Positions 14,369 through 18,958 of a stretch of DNA of 18,958 nt are shown piece by piece (the stretch's first letter is position 1; each line of letters opens with the position of its first letter). The position numbers and the translations under genes are program-made. Origin of the DNA: Rhodobacteraceae bacterium UBA6197 (lineage in GTDB: Bacteria > Pseudomonadota > Alphaproteobacteria > Rhodobacterales > Rhodobacteraceae); the NCBI GenBank assembly GCA_002422085.1, contig DISZ01000014.1, positions 25,604-44,561 of the forward strand, given 5' to 3'. The notes beneath the pieces are model-generated. The model worked only from the letters and a program-made list of their open reading frames with translations, was not told where the DNA came from and did no database searches.

Positions 14369-15860
14369 CGGCATCCTCCGCAGGCGTCAGGCCATCGAGC
14401 ATGTCCACCAGCGCGTCCATGCCCGTCCAGAAGTCGCGCCCATCCTCATCAAACGCCGCCCATGTCGCCGCCAGCGTGGCACCGCCCGCCACCGCCGCTT
14501 TGGGCCGCTTCACATAGCGGGCAATCGACAGGTTGCCGTCCGCCGCCAGCACATCGGCCACATCCGCCACCGTGGCAAAGCCGGGATCGTCCGCAAAGGC
14601 GTGATAGGCCGACAGGATGCGCGCCTGATGGTCGGGGCGCAGAAAGCTTTGCGCCCGTTCGCGCGCAATCTCGGCCACCGCGTCGATGAACAGGATGCGC
14701 CCCTTGCGCGCCTCGGGCTTCTGCGACCGGCAGATCACCACGCAGGCCTCCATCGGCGAGTTGTAGAACAGGCCCGGCCCCAGCCCCAGCACGCATTCAA
14801 CCCGGTCGGATTCGACCAGCCTGCGCCGCATCTCGGCCTCTTCATTGCGGAACAGCACGCCGTGCGGAAACAGGATCGCGCAGCGCCCGGTCTTCGGGTG
14901 CATCGACGACAGGATGTGCTGAAAGAAGGCGTAATCCGCCCGCCCCTGCGGCGGGGTGCCAAGGAAGTTGCGCCCCCAGGCATCCTGCTCCCAAGCGCCG
15001 CGGTTCCACTTCTTGATGGAATAGGGCGGATTGGCGAGGACCACGTCGAAGGTGCGCAGCCGGTCGCCCTGCACGAAGGCAGGCGTGGCCAGCGTGTTGC
15101 CGCTGGCGATGTGGAAATCGTCCACGCCATGGATGACTAGGTTCATGCGCGCGATGGCGGCGGTGATGGTGATCAGCTCCTGCCCGTAAAGGCCGGTGGT
15201 GCGGATGTCGCCCCCACGCCGCTTCACCTCGGCCAGGCACGAGATCAGCATGCCGCCGGTGCCGCAGGTCGGGTCATAGATGCTTTCCCCCGGCTGGGGC
15301 TCCAGCATCTGTGCCATCAGATGCACGAGGGTGCGGTTGGTGTAGAATTCCTGCGCGGTGTGGCCGCTGTCATCGGCGAATTTCTTGATCAGGTATTCGT
15401 AGCCGTTTCCAAGCTCGTCCTCGGGCACGGCGGCAAGGGTAAGATCGTGCTTGGAGAAATGCTCGATCAGGTTCTTCAGCGTGCTGTCGGGTGTCTGTGC
15501 CTTGTCGGTCCAGTTGGCGTTGCCGAAGACGCCCTGAAGGCGCTCCGGGTTCGCGGCCTCGATGGCGAGGAAGGCCGACAGCAGCGCCCGGCCGACATCG
15601 CGTGGTGCCGCGCGAACGTCATTCCAATGTGCGCCTTCGGGAATGACGAAGCGGTCGTTGGCGGTGGCGGTCGCGTAGCCTTCGTCCCCGGTTTCATCGA
15701 GTGCTTGCTGGTAATCCCCGTCCCAGACGTCGGACAGGCGTTTGAAGAACAGCAGCGGAAAGATGTACTGCTTGTAGTCGCTGGCATCGATGAGGCCGCG
15801 CAGCAGGGTGGCGGCGCCCCAGAGATAACTTTCGAGTTCGCGTTGGGTCAGCCCGCTCAT
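14361..15860 (-). CDS. hsdM: Type I methyltransferase subunit, second copy (HsdM2)
   Basis: This 499-aa N6-adenine methyltransferase begins MSGLTQRELESYLWGAATLL at 15860, its ATG overlapping the hsdM1 stop (ATGA, 15857-15860). The open frame upstream to 16478 is shadow and its translation is nonsense-like. An HsdM N-terminal helical domain (about 5-150) is followed by EYLIKKFADDSGHTAQEFYT, the SAM-binding motif I DPTCGTGG (196-203) and the catalytic NPPY (277-280). All key residues are present. It is only moderately similar to HsdM1, differing in length, loops and C-terminus, so this is not a recent duplication. It may pair with HsdM1 in one enzyme or be the main partner of HsdS. Confidence 0.93.
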   Translation of the reverse strand: MSGLTQRELESYLWGAATLLRGLIDASDYKQYIFPLLFFKRLSDVWDGDYQQALDETGDEGYATATANDRFVIPEGAHWNDVRAAPRDVGRALLSAFLAIEAANPERLQGVFGNANWTDKAQTPDSTLKNLIEHFSKHDLTLAAVPEDELGNGYEYLIKKFADDSGHTAQEFYTNRTLVHLMAQMLEPQPGESIYDPTCGTGGMLISCLAEVKRRGGDIRTTGLYGQELITITAAIARMNLVIHGVDDFHIASGNTLATPAFVQGDRLRTFDVVLANPPYSIKKWNRGAWEQDAWGRNFLGTPPQGRADYAFFQHILSSMHPKTGRCAILFPHGVLFRNEEAEMRRRLVESDRVECVLGLGPGLFYNSPMEACVVICRSQKPEARKGRILFIDAVAEIARERAQSFLRPDHQARILSAYHAFADDPGFATVADVADVLAADGNLSIARYVKRPKAAVAGGATLAATWAAFDEDGRDFWTGMDALVDMLDGLTPAEDADA

Positions 15861-17368
15861 TGCAGCCACCCCCCTTCGACCAGCACCTTGCGCAGGTGAT
15901 CCTCGGCCGCCCGAGCGTCGGCCAGCGCTGTCTTGAACGCCTCGACGGCTTCGGGAAGCGGCGGGATGTCCTGGCCGATGGGCGGCAGGACGTAACGCGA
16001 GATGTTCAGCGTCCAGCCTTCCTTCTTGATCTCGTCCAGCGTCGCCACCTTGGCACGATCCTCGACTTCCTCGAATGCGCGGTACCAGGCGACGATCTGG
16101 TCGCTGTGCTCCTGATCGAGGAAGTTCTGCGCCCGGCCTTTGCGGAACAGGCTGGAGGCGTCGATGATCAGGACCTTGTTCTTGCGGTCTTCGGGCTTCT
16201 TGCGGCGCAGGATGACGACACATCCGGCCAACTGCGTGCCGTAGAACAGGTTCGGCGCAAGGCCGATGACCGCCTCGACCATGTCCTTTTCCAGCAGGGC
16301 CTGCCGGATCGAGCCTTCGGCCGACTTCCGGAACAGCGCGCCCTGCGGCAGAACGACGGCCATGCGGCTGTTCCCGGTGGGCGCCATCGACGCGATCATG
16401 TGCTGGACGAAGGCGTAGTCGCCATAGCTTTCGGGCGGGATGCCGTACTGGGCCCGGCCCCAGGGGTCGGCCTCCCACAGGTCACGCCCCCATTCCTTGA
16501 GCGAGAACGGTGGGTTCGCGATGACGCAGTCGAAGGTGGCAAGGCCGCCGGTGCTGGAATCCGTGAAGGCCGGGTTCCGCAACGTGTCCTCACGGGCCAC
16601 CTGGAAGTCCTCGATCCCGTGCAGGACAAGGTTCATCCGGGCGATCGCGGCGGTGGTCAGGTTTTTCTCCTGGCCGTAGATCTTCCCGTAGAAGGTGCGC
16701 GGATCGCCGCCCTTGCGCATCACATGCTCGATAGCCCCGAGCAGCATACCGCCCGTGCCGCAGGCGGGGTCGTAGATGCTTTCGCTCTCCTGAGGGTCGA
16801 GGATTTCGACCATCATGCGCACGACGCTGCGTGGCGTGTAGAACTCGCCCGCCTTGTTGCGGCGGGTGACGTCGGCAAACTTGCCCACCAGATATTCGTA
16901 GGCGTCGCCCAGCACGTCGGTGCTGACGGTGGTGTTGCCGAGCCCGATCTCAGAGAACCCCTCGATCAGATCCTTCAGCAACTCGTCGGAGAACTTCTCC
17001 TTGTTGCCCCAGTCCGCCGAACCGAATACGCGGAACAGCGTGTCCGGATTGGCCCGCTCGATCTCCTGCATGGCCTTCTGGAGAGCCGCGCCGACGTTGG
17101 CCGGAACTTCTCTGATGTCGTTCCAGTGACAGCCTTCAGGTAGCACGAAACGGTGCACCTCCGGAAACAGGGAGGGGTCCGCTTCGCCATAGATCTCCCG
17201 AGCCTCAGCCGTCTCTTCGTCCCAGACGTCGGAGATGCGCTTGAAGAACAGCAAAGGAAGAATGTAACCCTTCCAATCCGTCCGATCGACAGCGGAGCCG
17301 CGAAGAGTATTCGCGGCGTCCCACATCGCAGATTTCAATTGCAGACCATTGTTCAACGAATCGTTCAT
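15857..17368 (-). CDS. hsdM: Type I methyltransferase subunit, first copy (HsdM1)
   Basis: This 503-aa N6-adenine methyltransferase starts MNDSLNNGLQLKSAMWDAAN at 17368, overlapping the antitoxin stop as ATGA (17365-17368). The HsdM N-terminal domain spans about 8-165, including ILPLLFFKRISDVWDEE. Motif I is DPACGTGG (200-207) and the catalytic motif is NPPF (285-288). FYTPRSVVRMMVEILDP, a typical HsdM block, precedes motif I. It is full length with all catalytic residues. Being upstream of a second intact hsdM is unusual. It methylates adenine in the target named by HsdS and protects host DNA. Confidence 0.93.
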   Translation of the reverse strand: MNDSLNNGLQLKSAMWDAANTLRGSAVDRTDWKGYILPLLFFKRISDVWDEETAEAREIYGEADPSLFPEVHRFVLPEGCHWNDIREVPANVGAALQKAMQEIERANPDTLFRVFGSADWGNKEKFSDELLKDLIEGFSEIGLGNTTVSTDVLGDAYEYLVGKFADVTRRNKAGEFYTPRSVVRMMVEILDPQESESIYDPACGTGGMLLGAIEHVMRKGGDPRTFYGKIYGQEKNLTTAAIARMNLVLHGIEDFQVAREDTLRNPAFTDSSTGGLATFDCVIANPPFSLKEWGRDLWEADPWGRAQYGIPPESYGDYAFVQHMIASMAPTGNSRMAVVLPQGALFRKSAEGSIRQALLEKDMVEAVIGLAPNLFYGTQLAGCVVILRRKKPEDRKNKVLIIDASSLFRKGRAQNFLDQEHSDQIVAWYRAFEEVEDRAKVATLDEIKKEGWTLNISRYVLPPIGQDIPPLPEAVEAFKTALADARAAEDHLRKVLVEGGWLQ

Positions 17369-17562
17369 TCTTCACTCTGAGCGCCACCGGGGGCTTTGGG
17401 GGCTACGCCGGCCTCGACCGCCTTCAGCCGTTCATACTCCTCGACGGCCAACACGACGACGACAGTCCGCCCGTGCTTGGCCACCGCCACCGGCTCGGCT
17501 CGGGCAAGATCGATCAACCGTCCGAAGCCGTACTTCGCGTCTTTCGCGCTCAGGGTCTGCAT
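17365..17562 (-). CDS. Phd/YefM-family antitoxin-like protein heading hsd operon
   Basis: This 65-aa protein reads MQTLSAKDAKYGFGRLIDLA at the start, then EPVAVAKHGRTVVVVLAVEEYERLK, the standard Phd/YefM N-terminal DNA-binding domain. The tail (about 47-65: KAVEAGVAPKAPGGAQSEE) is short and has no recognisable toxin-binding helix. No Doc, YoeB or RelE-type toxin is visible on either side. Its stop overlaps the hsdM1 start (ATGA), so it is translationally coupled to the restriction genes. GGGGAG precedes the ATG. Members bind palindromes in their own promoters, and one lies 32 bp upstream. It may act as a repressor of the whole operon, analogous to the controller proteins of Type II systems. 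Confidence 0.85.
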   Translation of the reverse strand: MQTLSAKDAKYGFGRLIDLARAEPVAVAKHGRTVVVVLAVEEYERLKAVEAGVAPKAPGGAQSEE

Positions 17563-17593
17563 TCGACTCCCCGCCTATGCCTTCACCACTTTT

Positions 17594-17606
17594 GGCCAAT
17601 TTGGCC
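17594..17606. promoter_or_regulatory. Palindrome upstream of the antitoxin gene, candidate operator
   Basis: GGCCAA-T-TTGGCC is a perfect palindrome with a 1-bp centre, 32 bp before the antitoxin ATG. It can also be read as tandem near copies TTTGGCCAA and TTTGGCCCAA. Phd-type antitoxins bind palindromes of about this size in their own promoters, so this is the best candidate for its binding site and for control of the hsd operon. The surrounding 90-bp gap shows no clear -35/-10 pair. Confidence 0.5.
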
Positions 17607-17652
17607 CAATGAAGCAATAGCAGCAGTGGCGTGAGATTGTGCAGCGAGGTGT

Positions 17653-18042
17653 TCAGGTGCCGAAGAAGATGTTCTTCTGCTCGATCCAGCTGATCGGGAA
17701 CGGGTCCATAAGTCGCGCAAGCGTAACGGCATCGTTCTGCCGTCCGTCGAGAACCGCCTCAATGATGCCAGGCTCAAGCTGCGTCAGGCGCAGGATGCGC
17801 GTCATATAGGACGTCGCGATCCCCTCGCGCTCGGCCAGTTCAGCGATGGTGGCGAACTCACCCGACTCGAGCATCCGCTTCCAGCGGAAGGCGCGGGCCA
17901 GCGCCTTGACCAGCGTGTTGTCCGCCTTGCGGTCTGGCCGGAAACCATCGGGCAGGTGCATTTCCTTACGCCCACCGCGCTTCACGACGCGGAACGGGAC
18001 GTGGAGCGTCACTATCTCGGGGATCGGCGACACGCGGGTCAC
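17653..18042 (-). CDS. ParB/KorB-like HTH protein coupled to serine recombinase
   Basis: This 129-aa protein has a helix-turn-helix at about residues 65-88 (IAELAEREGIATSYMTRILR) followed by LEPGIIEAVLDGRQ, a ParB/KorB-type motif. A basic start (VVKRGGRKEMHLPDG) precedes it. The ATG at 18042 overlaps the recombinase stop (ATGA, 18039-18042). Small proteins of this kind commonly follow large serine recombinases in alphaproteobacterial islands and may act as directionality factors or regulators. The exact role is not known. Confidence 0.75.
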   Translation of the reverse strand: MTRVSPIPEIVTLHVPFRVVKRGGRKEMHLPDGFRPDRKADNTLVKALARAFRWKRMLESGEFATIAELAEREGIATSYMTRILRLTQLEPGIIEAVLDGRQNDAVTLARLMDPFPISWIEQKNIFFGT

Positions 18043-18958
18043 GCCGCTTCTCCGATGCCCCCGGCCAGCATCTCGCGAGCGAGGCTACTGAGTCCGTCGA
18101 CGCGGAGCCCGACGTTGAGCCCGTCCGTGCCTATGTCGACACGGTCGACCAACAGCGCCACGATGCGGGCCTGTTCGGCGGGGAAGAGTTCGTCCCACAG
18201 CGGGTCGAGTTGCTGCAGGGCGGCACGCGCGTCGGCTTCCGTTATGTCGGCGGCATGGGTGCGGGCCGCTTTCCATGTCCCCGCAATGATCTCGGGCTGA
18301 CGAAACACAGCCCGCAACTGGTCGATGACTGCGGCCTCGATCGCGCCCGCGGGCACGCGGCCGACCGGACACGCACCAGCACCATGCTTCAGCACGGTCT
18401 GGCTGACGTAGTAACGGTACAGCCGCCCGCCCTTGCAGGTGTGCGTCGGCGAGAAGGCGGCGCCATCGGGACCGAAGAGCAGCCCCTTCAGCAGCGCGGG
18501 CGTGTCGGCGCGTGTGCGGGCCGCGCGCTTGCGCGGGCTCTCCTGCAGGATCGCATGAACCTTGTCCCAAGCCTCGCGGTCGATGATCGCGTCGTGCTCG
18601 CCGGGGTAGCTGTCGCCCTTGTGGACCGCCTCGCCGATGTAGGCGCGGTTGCTGAGCATCCTGTAGATGTATTTCTTGTCGATCCGGTTGCCGCGCGGGG
18701 TGCGGATGCCGCGCGTGCCGACCTCTCGCGCCAGTTCCGTGCAGGACCCGATCTCGAGAAAGCGGTCGAAGATCCAACGCACATGTCGGGCGGAGTCCTC
18801 GTCGACCAGCAGCTTCCGGTTTTCCACACGGTAGCCGAAGGGCGGCACACCGCCCATCCACATGCCCTTCTTTCGGCTGGCGGCGACCTTGTCGCGGATG
18901 CGCTCGGCCGTCACCTCGCGCTCGAACTGGGCGAAGGACAGCAGGATGTTCAGCGTCA
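18039..18958 (-). CDS. Large serine recombinase, N-terminus outside window
   Basis: The frame is open to the right edge (306 codons visible), so the catalytic serine domain is largely outside. The visible part begins TLNILLSFAQFEREVTAERI, the conserved end of the resolvase domain, so the apparent GTG start inside it is not the true start. A recombinase domain follows (GMWMGGVPPFGYR, RGIRTPRGNRIDKKYIYRML, then NRAYIGEAVHKG). The zinc-ribbon region is degenerate: the usual first CxxC is replaced by FGPDGA, with only CKGG and ACPVG Cys positions left. Such enzymes insert and excise large islands. It may have moved the adjacent restriction operon, or be the remnant of another element. Confidence 0.9.
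   Translation of the reverse strand, partial: TLNILLSFAQFEREVTAERIRDKVAASRKKGMWMGGVPPFGYRVENRKLLVDEDSARHVRWIFDRFLEIGSCTELAREVGTRGIRTPRGNRIDKKYIYRMLSNRAYIGEAVHKGDSYPGEHDAIIDREAWDKVHAILQESPRKRAARTRADTPALLKGLLFGPDGAAFSPTHTCKGGRLYRYYVSQTVLKHGAGACPVGRVPAGAIEAAVIDQLRAVFRQPEIIAGTWKAARTHAADITEADARAALQQLDPLWDELFPAEQARIVALLVDRVDIGTDGLNVGLRVDGLSSLAREMLAGGIGEAA

Noticed and set aside
14369..14374. Upstream ATG for hsdS at 14374
   Set aside because: It directly abuts GGAGG with no spacing, whereas the ATG at 14368 is 6 nt from it.
15861..16478. N-terminal extension of HsdM2 by about 206 codons
   Set aside because: It overlaps hsdM1 out of frame and resembles no methylase sequence; the real start is the coupled ATG at 15860.
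17365..17562. Full toxin-antitoxin pair
   Set aside because: Only the Phd-like protein is present; neighbours are hsdM1 and a ParB-like HTH protein, neither toxin-like.
1..18958. CRISPR arrays, rRNA genes, relaxase, phage structural genes
   Set aside because: No regularly spaced repeats or matching protein patterns were seen on either strand.

Overview
The window looks like accessory chromosome from a high-GC alphaproteobacterium, most likely a Rhodobacteraceae relative (Rhodobacter/Paracoccus type). I base this on base composition, codon use and protein style; no search was run. Almost every gene lies on the minus strand, in two tightly packed blocks.

Region 1 (1-1131) is core chromosome: the 5' part of an AI-2E-family permease gene (minus) and, divergent from it, a tRNA-Ser(GGA) gene with a recognisable promoter.

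Region 2 (1117-8605) is an integrated element of about 7.5 kb lodged in the 3' end of that tRNA. A 15-bp copy of the tRNA end (1117-1131) recurs at 8591-8605 as the other att site, and both ends carry the same ordered pair of short motifs that look like integrase arm sites. Next to the right end is a P4-type tyrosine integrase. Transcription then runs leftward through a small unknown gene, an AlpA-type regulator, a winged-helix-like protein, a 31-aa microprotein, a topoisomerase VI subunit A/Spo11-like protein with no B subunit, a zinc-finger/Toprim primase, a DUF3987 ATPase, an unknown protein, a small membrane protein and a zinc-ribbon protein. Most junctions are ATGA or 8-nt overlaps. I see no relaxase, capsid or terminase gene, so a phage-satellite-like or mobilisable replicating island fits best.

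Region 3 (8606-17606) is the old flank of the tRNA followed by a Type I restriction-modification operon, read right to left: Phd/YefM-like antitoxin, hsdM1, hsdM2, hsdS, hsdR and a 431-aa protein with a degenerate phospholipase-D-like start. Two complete, different hsdM genes sit in tandem. The second half of hsdS has clearly lower GC than the first.

Region 4 (17653-18958) holds a ParB/KorB-like helix-turn-helix protein coupled to a large serine recombinase whose start lies outside the window. This may be the mobility module of the restriction island, making the locus two islands side by side next to one tRNA. The most novel-looking parts are the orphan TopoVI-A/Spo11-like protein inside the replication operon and the antitoxin-led, double-HsdM restriction operon.
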